Source: Adineta ricciae (lineage: Eukaryota > Rotifera > Eurotatoria > Adinetida > Adinetidae). From it: a stretch of 64,000 bases of DNA. Shown piece after piece: positions 20,572 to 31,935 of the stretch. The stretch lies in assembly GCA_905250025.1 (NCBI GenBank), contig CAJNOJ010000172.1, positions 51,115 to 115,114 of the forward strand, read 5' to 3'. The notes beneath the pieces are model-generated. The model was given only the letters and a program-made list of their open reading frames with translations. It had not been told where the DNA came from and did not search any database. The first letter of the stretch is position 1, and each line of letters starts with the position of its first letter. The position numbers and the translations under genes were made by a program.

Positions 20572-22873
20572 ATGTCTTCAGTAAATTCTCATTTGAAAGA
20601 AAATACTTCTTCTTCTTCTTCATCGTATCAACGATATTATTTTGGACCAAGTCGTCTTTTAACAAAACGAATTCATTTAAAATCTTTTGATGGAACATTA
20701 GATTTTACAATTACAGGTGGAAATGATGTTCAACCAATTCAAATAGCTTCAGTTGTTTGGGCATCACAAGCGTATTTACAAGGAATAAGACCAGGAGATC
20801 AAATTATATCAGTGAATGGAATTTCCTTTCAACAAAATATCAATTATACAAAAGCTTTACAAGTTCGTTTTCTTTCTACTGAGAGAATTTCTTTTAGAAT
20901 GATTTAAAAAATTTCGAAATGCAAATTATTTATTTGTTTGTTCAGATCTTATATTCAACAAATGAACTTGACATAATAATTCGAACTCTTCGTATAAATT
21001 CACTTGATGCTACTTTATACGATTGGTATGATCCTGTTCAACAACGTTCAACATCTCCACCACCTGGATCTTATCTTTCTCTTGATTCTCAATTACCATA
21101 TTTTGAAAGAACAGTTCAGTTGAAATATTTCAGAAAAACAAAACGTTAATCGATTGATTTCTTCTTCAAATAATTTAGATTCGAATTCAAGTTGAAAAAG
21201 GAAAACGTCTTGGTTTAGTTATTCGTGGTGGTGCTGAATATGGTCTTGGTATTTTCATATCTGGTGTTGATAAAGGTTCTTTAAGTGATCAAGGAGGTCT
21301 TTGTATTGGTGATCAAATCTTATCTGTTAATGGAATTGATTTTCTTCATATAACACATACAGATGCTGTGCAAATATTACGAAATGTTGATGAAATGATA
21401 TTTCATTTGAGACAAATTAATAAATTACCTAAACCAAAAGAAGAAATTCAATTGAAAAGTCAAATTCCAATGCGAACAAATCGAATCATCAATTCGAAAA
21501 AGAATTTTATTGACCAAATTCTCAATGAAAATGATCAAATTTTAATGAAAAAGAATTTAAAAGATTATTTAGAAGAAAAATTGTATTTAGATGAATTTGT
21601 CAAATCATTATTAGAAGTTTTACATAAACAAAATCAACAATTTCGAGTAAGAAAAAAAAGAAAAAGAAACTTTTCGATTTCTCATTTCATTTCATATTTC
21701 TTTCATTCAGATTGAAATCATCGATTCAATTCGAAAATTTGTTCGTTCGAATGATTTGGATCGATTTGATATTCAAATTTTAAAAGACGATTTAAACACT
21801 TTAAAGGTTTGTTTAACTAAAATATCTTCAAATCGATATAAAACTATTCCATTGTAGTAAAAAAGAAAAGGAAAAAAGGTAAAATTATTTGTAAAAACAT
21901 GTCATTTAAGTGTGTATTGCTCGAAATCTTTCTATTTGTCCGTATTGCTTGATTGTATTTAACAACAACAAATTTACTGACTAAAACTAACATTTTTCTA
22001 TTGATTTTCATTGAAATCTATTCCTTTGATACTTTTAGTTATCACATGAACGAATTTTACATCAATCTGTGACACCGTCCCGAATGTCAATGTCTTCACC
22101 AATGAATCATTTGGTTCGAGAACAAGTTTTTCGCGTTATTTTATTGGAATTTCATTTGTTTGTTTTTTTAGTCAAAATCAGTAGAAAATTTAACAGATGA
22201 AAAGAATACACGATTGATTCGTCCGAAATCGTTGATATTTAATAACGAAATGAATAAACCAATTGAAACTGAATATTCTCCATTGATCGAAAGAAGATTT
22301 CAGCCGATTTCCAATTCCAATTCTTTAAGAAAAGCCAAAAGTCTTCATAATCTTCATCAATCGGATCAATTTTTATTATTTAACAAAACACAACGAAATT
22401 TAAATCTTCAACAAATAAACATAATCGATGATTTTCTCAAAGTAAAACGAAAGTTTAGGAAAAGATCAATTGTTCAATATATTTGTCTTTGTAAAGGATT
22501 ATTCTTCACCATATCCAATCACAATTCATAAAATTCGTCCAACATTAGGTGTTGCCATTGAAGGAGGTTTTCAAGATCGAATTCCTCTTCCAAGAATTGT
22601 TTATATGCAGGTAAGACACACAACTAATCGACATTTGTTTCCTAATTTGATGATTTCAAATGAGATGAAATGTTTATTATTTTTCTTTGAAAGCCTGATG
22701 GATGTGCGTATATTTCAAGTGGTCTTCGTGTTGGTCATGTTATCATTGGTGTAAATGGATATTCAATGAAAGGTTTATTACATCGTGAAGCTGCTTTATT
22801 CATTGCATCGACATTTAAAGATAAATCGAGTTCACATATGGATTTATTAGTTGTTCAACCATTGAATGAATAA
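20572..22873 (+). CDS. WHRN: Whirlin-like PDZ scaffold protein (3 PDZ, harmonin-homology domain)
   Basis: Eight exons, all phase 0: 20572-20862, 20946-21113, 21179-21646, 21711-21806, 22039-22113, 22172-22441, 22497-22610, 22694-22873; 553 aa. PDZ1 spans about 30-115 (HLKSFDGTLDFTITGG, GIRPGDQIISVNG). PDZ2 spans about 155-240 (RLGLVIRGGAEYGLGIFI, GLCIGDQILSVNG). A helical region at about 265-340 (LKDYLEEKLYLDEFVKSLL, SIRKFVRSNDLDRFDI) matches a harmonin-homology domain. PDZ3 is at the C terminus (IHKIRPTLGVAIEGG, LPRIVYMQ, GLRVGHVIIGVNG), very like whirlin PDZ3. Whirlin scaffolds Usher-type complexes in stereocilia and cilia. It lacks the N-terminal harmonin-like domain of vertebrate whirlin. 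A partial second copy is at 57723-59003. Confidence 0.87.
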
Positions 22874-22999
22874 AAAACATTTTGTGTTGGAGTTTTGTAC
22901 AAAAGAAAAAGAACGAAATGTTTTTTTGTGTTTGACTTTGAAAAATCTCTTTGAATTTTTAGTGAAAATTTCATCTTGTAGATAAAATAAATCATTCAA

Positions 23000-23720
23000 A
23001 TGAATTCTTATCTCAATTCGATACAAATTCATTTACTTATTCAAATTCTTTTCACATTCATTTCATCAATTGATTGGATTTTTCTACTAATCTCAATGAT
23101 TCTTTACATATTTTTGTTATTTTATGAGAAAAAAAGTTCAGATATATTTTATAAACATTATTTATCATCATTAATCTTTAGTTTTCTTCATTTTCTAATC
23201 TTTACATTGTCATATGCTGAAATTCTTCCATGGGAAATTGCATTGGTCATTCTTTTTACGCTTTGTATTTTATTTTATCTAAGAAAACTTTCATTAATAA
23301 CAAAGAAGAATTCCTTGAACAGGTAAAACTCGTGATTTTCAAGAATCAATGATTGAACGAACAAAAAGGATTTGAATGAATTTTAGTTTGTTATTTGAAA
23401 AAAGTGAAGAAGAAAATGATTCAATGAAGAATCTTCTGATAATTAAATGTTATTTGTCAAGTCTTTGTTTATTTTTCTATACATTTCATTTATGTTTAAC
23501 AACAATTTGTACACCACAAATGTATTTCAATTGGTTTTTATTTATCACTAATTGTCAATATACTTATTCAAGATTTTTGTATGAAAAATCTTCTTTTCTT
23601 TTCAATTTCATTTTCCTTTTTGTTTTTAGTTCAAGTTACACATTTGCCGGTGGATTTCTTATTTCATTAACATGGACAATTACATTGATTATTTGTTTAA
23701 TCAAATTAAAACTCAGATAA
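23000..23720 (+). CDS. Multi-pass membrane protein, family not recognised
   Basis: Exons 23000-23322 and 23387-23720 with a 64-nt intron (AG|T); 218 aa. About six to seven hydrophobic segments fill nearly the whole protein, with a short charged loop (FEKSEEENDSMKN) around residue 110. No signal or soluble domain. The gene starts about 130 bp after the whirlin-like gene in the same direction. I cannot assign a family; it could be a small ciliary or ER tetra/hexaspan protein, but this is only a guess. Confidence 0.65.
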
Positions 23721-24004
23721 ATATCAACATTTTCCATATGATTATTAATCATTCATTTACTTTTCTTTTTCTATTTTCAACACAATTTATTGAAATATTG
23801 ATTATATTCATTGAGAATGATATCACAAATCGATAAACGATGAGAATATATTCTTTTTCAACATATTTTTTTCTTTATCTCATATTCAAATTTCATCTGA
23901 ATAAAAAAAAGTCATTTGAAATGATTTTCACGAGAATGTAAAGGCTTGTTTAATGACAAATATCTGAATTGCTCGATTAAATACAACGAAAAACGATGAT
24001 AAAT

Positions 24005-24765
24005 TTAGGAATTAGCTGCAATTTGTGCGTATGTTTGTCCTTGAACAAAATGATTTTGTTCTGAATGTCCTTGTGCAACAGATTGCGTTGTAATAACAGT
24101 TGTTGTTTGTGATGCTAAACGATTTGCTGAATCTTCTTGTCCAATATGAACAACTTGTTCAGTTATTTGTTCTAATCGAGCATTTGTTATTTCTTGTGCT
24201 TTTTGAAGAATATTCATTTTTTTCTAAGAAAATCCAAATGAGAATTAATGAGAAAAGAAAACGAAGAAAATTCTACTTGATTGGCTTCTTTTTGTAATTG
24301 ATCAATATTTTCTCTTGCATTTATTAAAATCGATTCTTGTTGTTCATTTAAGGATTTTTCCAACAAGGCCAATTGTTGAGCTTTTTCTTCATTTAATTGA
24401 TTAATTTTCATTTGTAAACTATTTTGATATTCATATTGAAATTGTTCAGATTTTGTTTGAGCTTCTAATAAAAGTAATCGTTGTTTTTCTTTCGTTTCTT
24501 CTAAAATTTTATTGATAATATTTTGTGTTTCAATTGAGATTAATTTCGTTCGTTTTTGTGTATAATCATCTAATTGAGCGTGTGTTGTCGATAAACGATC
24601 CATTAATTCCGATAATTTCTCTGAACCAACATTTAATGAAACTTTATTGATTGAGTCATGACTTATAGCTGATGAAACTTGAACATTATCTTTGTGTACA
24701 GTTGAATGTTGAATATCAGTTGAAGTTACATTTTCAACACTTTCAATATTTGTTTCAAGAGACAT
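24005..24765 (-). CDS. Soluble coiled-coil protein, 235 aa
   Basis: Minus-strand exons 24277-24765 and 24005-24223, phase-0 intron of 53 nt. Residues 1-50 are Ser/Val/Thr-rich and probably disordered. Residues about 50-190 are a continuous charged helix rich in Q, E, K and L (ETQNIINKILEETKEKQRL and QQLALLEKSLNEQQESI), then QKAQEITNARLEQITEQV. The tail is Gln/Ser/Ala-rich. There is no membrane segment. Composition is reminiscent of LEA-type or tardigrade CAHS-type desiccation-related helices, but no diagnostic motif is visible and a plain coiled coil is equally possible. Just upstream (24810-24872) are two small inverted repeats. Confidence 0.65.
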
Positions 24766-25499
24766 TTCAGTTGTTTTAGATAGAAATTGATCGATATTGT
24801 ATGAAAAGGAAATATTTCATCGATATATTTATATCGATCATTCGTTTTTCTCGATAAGTTATCTTATCGAAAAAGAGAGTTTTATTCAGTTCAAACGGTT
24901 AACTTTTGAGATAAAATTCAGCTTTTATCATCAAATATGAATATTTCTTTTCGGACTTTCGACTGAAATTTCGTCGTTTGATCGTGCACTCAATGACTGA
25001 TTTAAAAAAACACACATTTTCTTATCAAGTCGAAAGTCTATTCTTCTTTTCATCTTTCTGTCTGAACAATGATTGATGAAAATATTTGAAAACGAACCAA
25101 TGAAAATGAAGTAAAATGAGAGAGAGAGAGAGAAGAAATTATTTGTTTTTCTATATAAATGATTATTATTGAGATGAAAAGAAACATCGTTTAATAAATA
25201 AAAGAAAATACGAAAACAAAAGAAACGATTTATTTCGTCTTCGGAGTAAAAAACATCAACAACAATAGGAATGTTAATTAGATCGATGTAGAAAAGATAC
25301 GATTAACAATGTCCTTGAAGAAGAAAAAGAAAACAAAAGAAATTTCGAATGAAAACATCATTCATGAAGGTTATTTAAGTAAATAATTATCTTTTCATAT
25401 TTATTCGAATCACTATTAACAAAAAAAATAGACTTTCAAACAAAAAATGAATAAATAAACGACAGAAACTAAATTTGAAAAAAAAACAATTTCTTTTGT
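24766..25499. other. Intergenic region with two short palindromes and a GA run
   Basis: Contains ATCGATATA..TATCGAT (about 24816-24836) and CGATAAGTTATCTTATCG (about 24853-24870) close to the start of the coiled-coil gene, possibly regulatory. A (GA)n run lies at about 25112-25134. The rest is AT-rich 3' flank of the Rh gene. No gene seen. Confidence 0.45.
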
Positions 25500-27239
25500 C
25501 TATAATCGATGAACATACACAGCAGGTGATGCTGGTGTTTCTTGTGAACGAAGAATTTGTGAAGGATAAGAATCATCTCGTGCAGAAGTTGAACGTCTCG
25601 GTCGATTTTCGTCTATTTGCTGATTGATTGTTCCTCTCATCAATGCAATAAGATTTGTTGGTTGAGTTTCTTCAGATGTTTTTTGATTTAATGTTCCTTT
25701 CATTAATCCAATAAGATGTGTTGGTTGAGTTTCTTGAATAACTTCAATTGTATTTGGATTATTTGTTGGTTCAAGAGGTGTTTCATCAAGTCTCATTTGT
25801 CCAGGTAAAATATTTTTTATCAAAGAACCTAAAGCAGAATCTTCAGCAACAAAATCTTTTGGTACATGCCAATTGAGACTATCATCAAAATAAGAATCAT
25901 TATCTGGTGAAGCAAAGATTGGTAAACGAAGAAATACACCAGTAAGTAATCCACCAACAATAGACATACCTAATGTTAAAACAAGACCAGCACATTGATA
26001 ACCAGCGTGAACACGAACAGATCGATTTAAACCACCACCCAAACATTGATCAGTTAAATTATCTTGATAAAGTGATCTCCAAGGCATACTAGCAAGAACT
26101 ATTCCAGCTAAACCGGATAAAACTCCAGGTAATCCATGTAAATTATGAACACCACATGTATCGTGTATTTGAATTTTCTTTAATGATTCGAGAAGATATT
26201 TGTAACCTAATGTAGAAATTGTTCCTGCCACACTTCCAATGATCATAGCACCAAAAAGACCAATCTCTTTATCGGAAACTGTACCAACAGCCACACCCCC
26301 AGCCAATGTTGCATTTTGAATATGAATAATTTCTTCTTTACCTTTGCCAACAAGTGCTGAGACAACGAATGTTAAAACAACAGAAGCACTAATACTGACA
26401 TATGTATTAACAATAGCACGCGTTCTTCCTTCTCCATATGCAGTACCAGCATTGAACGATGGCCAAAAACAAAATAAGAATAATGTACCGATCATTGAAA
26501 AGATATCTGATGCATAACTTGAACTTTCTTTTTCTGATTCCACAACTTTTTTACGTTGAAGAGAATATGAAGCAGCTAAACCAAAATATGCACCGAAAAC
26601 ATGAACATAAATTGATCTAAAAATCAATGAAAAATATCTTCTCTTGAAAACAAATCCAAAATTTTCAACTCACTCTCCACCATCATATGTACAGAAATAA
26701 GTCAAACCAATGTATTCATTCCAAACTTGTATAACAACTTCAATCAAAGCCATAATAACTAATTGAGCAGGATTGGTTTTGCCAAGTACAGCACCAAAGG
26801 AAATCAATACCGATGCACAAACGAAATCAGCATGAAGAAGACTTTTCACATCAACAACAAATGTTTTCGCAGTGGAATTCCAATCGAAAACATAACCACG
26901 AATTAAAATTGCCCATTCTAAGACAAATGCAGCAACTAAAAAGTTGAATGATACCGAAGAAAATGAATATCGTCGTAAAAATGTCATTAAAAATCCAAAA
27001 CCAATAAACATCATCACATGAACATCTTGAAAATATGGATAATAAAAATCCACATCACCTTCAGGCGGTGGACTATTTGATGTTGTTACATAAGAACTTT
27101 GGTCATGTTCAAAACCATAATCAGCATGAACAGCATATAAAACAATAAATACACATTGAAAAATAACCAAAGCTATTGGAAACATATATTTTTTTGTCCA
27201 ATATTTTAACATTTCTTTCATATCATCGAAATCAACCAT
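25500..27239 (-). CDS. Rh-type ammonium transporter (complete copy)
   Basis: Minus-strand exons 26674-27239 and 25500-26616, 57-nt intron (GA|A); 560 aa. Rh glycoproteins conduct NH3 (and perhaps CO2) across the plasma membrane as trimers. Seen: MMFIGFGFLMTFLRRYSFSS, LISFGAVLGKTNPAQLVIM, VHVFGAYFGL carrying the first pore His, and GVHNLHGLPGVLSGLAG carrying the second. About 12 membrane segments. The cytosolic tail is longer than usual and contains a tandem repeat, QETQPTHLIGLMKGTLNQ followed by EETQPTNLIALMRGTINQ (bases about 25620-25740). A nearly identical truncated copy is at 59005-60446. Confidence 0.93.
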
Positions 27240-28113
27240 GTTTATGTTTGAAAATGAATGCCTTTCTTTTTTCTTGAAAGTGATCTACTGAAAAGTTTTC
27301 TTATGAGAATAATCGTCAGTTTTTATACAGAATTTGAATGTAGGTGGTAGTATCCTTCTTTCTTTCTTTCTTTTCTCTTTCGATATTTTCTACAAGGTCT
27401 AGTCTTGCGAATCGGAATTTAACAATGTATTCAAATACAAAAACAAACAAAAATGATGATTATTGCTAAAGATTTATTATATGAATGTGTCAATTGATGA
27501 TAATAATCAACAATTCAAATGAATCTGTCAGATCAATTACTTTCGATACAAAACAAAACAAATATTTTTCTCTTATTTATCATATTTTGTTAACCCTTGA
27601 CTCTCATTCTTAACATTTTCTTTTCAAATTGAAGTCATATCTCTATTTTTGTTATTATTCGAACATTGATCAAGAATATCAACTCATAAGTATTGAAATA
27701 CGAAGAAAAGAGAAGAAAAAGAAGAATATAAATATTTTTCATTGGATGAATATTATGATTGATTGATATCTTTTCGTTTGACATGTATAAGCTGATCGAT
27801 ATTATATGAAAATCACTATTGATAATAATGTGTTTTGTTTCTCTTTTCTCATCTTGTTCATTTATGAATTATTCATAAAAGATACGAATGTCAAAAATAA
27901 TAAACGGTTTGAGTAGATTGATTTGAAAAATGATGAGCATGACAAAAATAATCCAAAGAGAAAAATCAATCATTCATTAAAGATTATCAACCAATCGAAT
28001 GAAAGAGATTTTATCAATAAAGGACAAATCTTTATCTTTATTAATCGAGGGTTAGAGTTTGTCAAAACAAAATTGGTTTAGACAAAAAACGTACCTGTTA
28101 AACTTTTGATGCT
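27240..28113. other. Intergenic region upstream of the Rh gene
   Basis: AT-rich; contains a pyrimidine run CTTTCTTTCTTTC (about 27355-27372). It is collinear with 60447-61364, and conservation is similar to that in coding parts, as expected for allelic copies. No gene or RNA is supported. Confidence 0.55.
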
Positions 28114-29515
28114 TTAATCGATGATTGATTGTTCACTTTCACTCATTGTGGTATCAATATTCACGTTAAGTTTTCGTGAGTTTTGCAAGCGTTGATAATA
28201 ATAAACACCAACAAATATTGATATAATAATGAAGAATATCACGAGAATTGACTAAAGAAAGAAAGCTTTCAGCGCAATCCCTATAGGATTCAAATATGAA
28301 ACACGACGCAACTATCATTCCGAAATACTGAGTTTGGTCTATAGCGTACGTAATGTGTAAGTTGTTTGATTAGGTTCTTCATAGAAGCGCAAGGGACGTC
28401 TGATACAAAACACGCGTATGGCCACGCCAGGTATTTGAGATGCTACTGATTCATCCCCAGCAAACTAGATAGACTAAGTTCATTTATATAAATACACCAG
28501 CGCTTTTCTTTGTCTGGGATTAAACAGCTATAGATCTTTTACCTTGGTCGATTACAATATCGGATGCTACCAGCCACTCAGTGATATAATTGCACTGTTG
28601 ATCGGTCACTCTTTATGTCAATAAGGAAACCTGTCGATCATGGTTCGTGACTATCGGCATAATTACTGATTTATCACATGTCTGTGATGTCTTTTTTACT
28701 GGTTTATCACTCACATAGCCCCTTGATTCGATTTCTAATTGTTCTTACTGAAATATTGAATTGATTTGAATGTTGTTTTTCATTTGGTTTTGTTGAAATA
28801 ATAGTTTGATTGATTTGGAATATCTGAGATTCTTCTCGTAATAGATCATCTATTGATTGAATTTGAATTTGTGTTGAACATGGTGATTTTTCTTGAATAT
28901 CATTGTTATGAAATAAAATCCAATGGACAAATGTTGAAGTTGAATAACAGAAAAATGTGAGATGAATTTGTTTAAATGATTGTTCATAAAGAACATTTGG
29001 ATCAATAAATTGAATCGAATTTTGTTTTATTTGAATCCATCGATTAATTTTCAATTGAAATATTTCAATAATTTCCTTTTCTCCTTCAAGATAAGTGAAC
29101 ATATCTGATGAAAAAAGTTCATCATTTTCTTGAAAATTGTACAAATCGATTTCAATCTAAAATTTTCAATTAAACAGAAAATGTTTCTCGAATATTTTAC
29201 TTGAATTGTGTTTTGATTTTGATTTTCGATGAAAAATTCTTCAAGTAGAACATCACTTTGAAATTGAGTATCAAGAAAGTCAAGAAAATATTCTTGATTT
29301 GTGAAAAATAATTTTAATGAATTTATTTGACATGAACTTGAAAGAATTTGTTTCGGATTTGAAAATTGAGTACAATTCAATGGAGAACATTCAGATTTCT
29401 TTCCATCAATTTCAAGTGTTAATAGACATTCGGATGAAGATTTCCTTGTCAAAGAAATTCGAATAAAAAATAATACGAAAAGAAATTTCATTGAAAAAAA
29501 AGAGACGACGAACAT
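28114..29515 (-). CDS. Type I membrane protein with signal peptide, family not recognised (copy A)
   Basis: Minus-strand exons 29201-29515, about 28715-29156 and 28114-28251. The N terminus has a hydrophobic signal-like segment (MKFLFVLFFIRISL; the second Met at 29491 is the better start). A Cys-containing extracellular part of about 230 residues follows. The last exon encodes a membrane segment (SILVIFFIIISIFVGVYYY) and a short acidic tail ending in SEQSIID. The middle intron is about 460 bp here but only about 80 bp in copy B (61503-61582), because of an insertion. The expected phase-0 donor of copy B (GTGTGA) reads ATGTGA here; the nearest GT would shift the frame, so this copy may be damaged. 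Function unknown. Confidence 0.6.
28260..28705. mobile_element. Insertion in intron, absent from copy B
   Basis: About 380-440 bp of DNA richer in GC than its surroundings, present in the last intron of this gene but missing from the equivalent intron at 61503-61582. No terminal inverted repeats or ORF are evident, so the type is not identified. Confidence 0.45.
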
Positions 29516-29519
29516 TGTG

Positions 29520-29949
29520 CGCCATTCTCTCTTTTATTATTGAGTTGAAAATGAAATCTTTTCTCGTTTTACTTCAACATATGATTCATTTGTGAATAAA
29601 TCAACAACAAAAGTCGATTTGTAATTGTACAGAAGAACATAGAAAGACATTAGATTTCATCTAACGTTAACTTCAACTTTTTATTTACGGCATTATAAGA
29701 TTGACTTAGTATACTTTTAAGATGATTCTCTAGAAGAATTCTTTCACTCAGGATTTGTAGAGAATTTCACGGGCTATCTATTGGGAAAAACTCAAGTATT
29801 CACGTCGAACTATAAGAAAAATATTCGCAAAATACAGAGAAGGTCATTTATTCTGCCGCACCCGTTATAATCATTTGTTTTTATTTGTATTTTTGAAAAA
29901 AATAAAATATGAAAATAATCCCAAATGAATTGTCCGTTATTGTTTCATT
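29520..29949. other. Spacer, partly absent from copy B
   Basis: 29580-29680 aligns with 61990-62090, but 29685-29870 has no counterpart there and is somewhat GC-richer, so it may be a small insertion. Nothing coding seen. Confidence 0.4.
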
Positions 29950-30900
29950 TTACATAATTGGTTTGATTGCATCAGGTCTTTTTCCAACTAAAAACATAAT
30001 TAAATAAAGAACTAATGAAATAAGCGAGAAATAAAAAGCTAAAATTTCCATTCCAAAACACCATCCAACTTTAGTTTGATATGTTACAGTTGAATTTGCT
30101 TTAATCGATTGTTGAATTTTGATTGCAGTTGATGAATCTAAACAACAAATCAATTTCTCATTCGTTTTCTTTGAATCTTATTTTACCATTATAATAAATC
30201 ACTCGAATAATCGTCGAAGTAAATCGAAGTTCATTAGCATCTTCATCTAAACCTGATCCAGCTGATATTAATGTTATTAAAATGAATATAACAGCAACAA
30301 ATAAAAGACCATAACAAGTTGGAATTAACCATTGAACAATATAATCTTTTTTAACAAAAGCAACTAAATGTGATAAAAATACTAAAGTTCCCAATGCAAA
30401 TGATGTTATTATTGTTGTTCCTAAAGTTAATTTCGTTCGAGGTAAATAACTAATGAAAAGAAAAAAGAAAATTTTTCGAATTAATTGAACTTTTTTGTTT
30501 TTCTTTTAAATAAATCTTACTCGCATTTACAATAGTTGTTATTAACATCTTGCATACTACATGCGATATCACCATACATATTCACTACATCAAGACACGT
30601 TGATGCATATTGAAGATTATTGACCATTAACATCTGATTCGGCATACAAACTTTTGCTTGAAATGATTGATCATTTGAATTTTCTGTTGAACTTTTCAAA
30701 GGATCGAAAATCGATGCCATTGATGTTGTGTAACACCGCGTTGTAATTCCTGTTGACCATGATCCAAACTGACTAAAACTGTCACAACCATTACAAGTGA
30801 TTTCTCTCCAATTGGTAAATGACATTGCAATTAGATGAAAAACTAATGTAATGATCACAGTAACAAAAGCAGCACTTCCTAAACGATCAAATCGCTTCAT
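29950..30900 (-). CDS. Claudin/PMP22-like four-span membrane protein (copy A)
   Basis: Minus-strand exons 30521-30900, 30187-30449 and 29950-30137; 276 aa. First membrane segment at about 12-32, a large extracellular loop with W..GSW..C spacing reminiscent of the claudin W-GLW-C-C signature plus several further Cys, then three more membrane segments. The length is somewhat above typical claudins (about 200-230). Claudin-superfamily proteins form junctions, scaffolds or channel subunits; the role here is unknown. Intron lengths 71 and 49 nt. A copy with an internal gap is at 62201-63099. Confidence 0.65.
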
Positions 30901-31081
30901 TTTAACGATGATTTTGTTTGGAAATATAAGAAAACAAAAACAAGAGCGACGAAATCAATCATGCGTAAAGTATGAATCATTCATCAAATGATTTCATCCA
31001 ACACGAAATTTATTTGACGCGAAAATCGAAGATAAGACTAAAAACTAAATTCAATTGTTCAAAAAGAAAAATGATGGGTTT

Positions 31082-31935
31082 TTAATTGTTGATATCAACT
31101 TTGGATTGACGACGATAAGGAAAATTCGCAATGATAGTTTCCAAATCTTCTTTTCGAAATGTTATTGTTTGACCATTATGAAATATTTCAGGTGCAACTT
31201 CTATTGTTATTTCCATCAGATCTTAATAAAAGAAAAACAAAAACATTTCGAATTCAAAGTAATAAGAAATACTTTTGGTTTGAAGATGATCTCGTTTAGT
31301 AAATTGATTATTTGATAAATGATGTGATTGTTCTTTATGATAATCAAGACTTTTTTTAATAAAAATATTTTCTTTTTCAACGACAATTGTGATTCCTCGT
31401 TGAAGAAATTCAATCGGAATTTCAATATGAACATCTTTTTTCTCTAAACAATCATTATAAAGATCTTTATAATTTCCTGAAATTGTTTTTTCATCATTTG
31501 AATTGCTTTTTCCAATTGTAATACTTTTTCCATTATCGAAATATTTTCCAGGAAATTGAATAACAATTTGAACAAATTCTACATGAAATTTGATTTATTC
31601 AAAACAATTTATTAGAAGATAAATTGTACTTACGATTATCGTTAATAGTCGATTCTAATTGATGAGTATAATTAACTAATCGAAGATCTTGTTGTTGCGT
31701 ATCAATTAAACATAATCCATGAAGTAATCGAATAAATCGTGGTGGTTTAGATAAATGACAACCATCAACATAAATTTCGTCATGTTTTTCAATTAATAAT
31801 GTTTTCCCATTTTCAAGATATTCAGGAGGAATATCGAAAATAATATTCATTGGAAAAGAATCTAAATATCGAATTGAGTAGATTTTGTTGAGAACAGATT
31901 CGACTAATGATCTTACTTTGTACCACAGATGACAT
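31082..31935 (-). CDS. Protein built of four related ~22-residue motifs, 230 aa (copy A)
   Basis: Minus-strand exons 31917-31935, 31634-31861, 31273-31578 and 31082-31221; introns 55, 55 and 51 nt, with phases that agree. The protein repeats the pattern hydrophobic-x-hydrophobic, P, E-[YF]-[LF], x-x-G-x-[ST]-[IL], K. Copies: DIPPEYLENGKTLLIEK, QFPGKYFDNGKSITIGK, EIPIEFLQRGITIVVEK and EVAPEIFHNGQTITFRK. Each looks like a strand-turn-strand unit. No signal peptide or membrane segment. I do not recognise the family. The second copy at 63319-64000 keeps the same exon structure, which supports the model. Confidence 0.7.
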
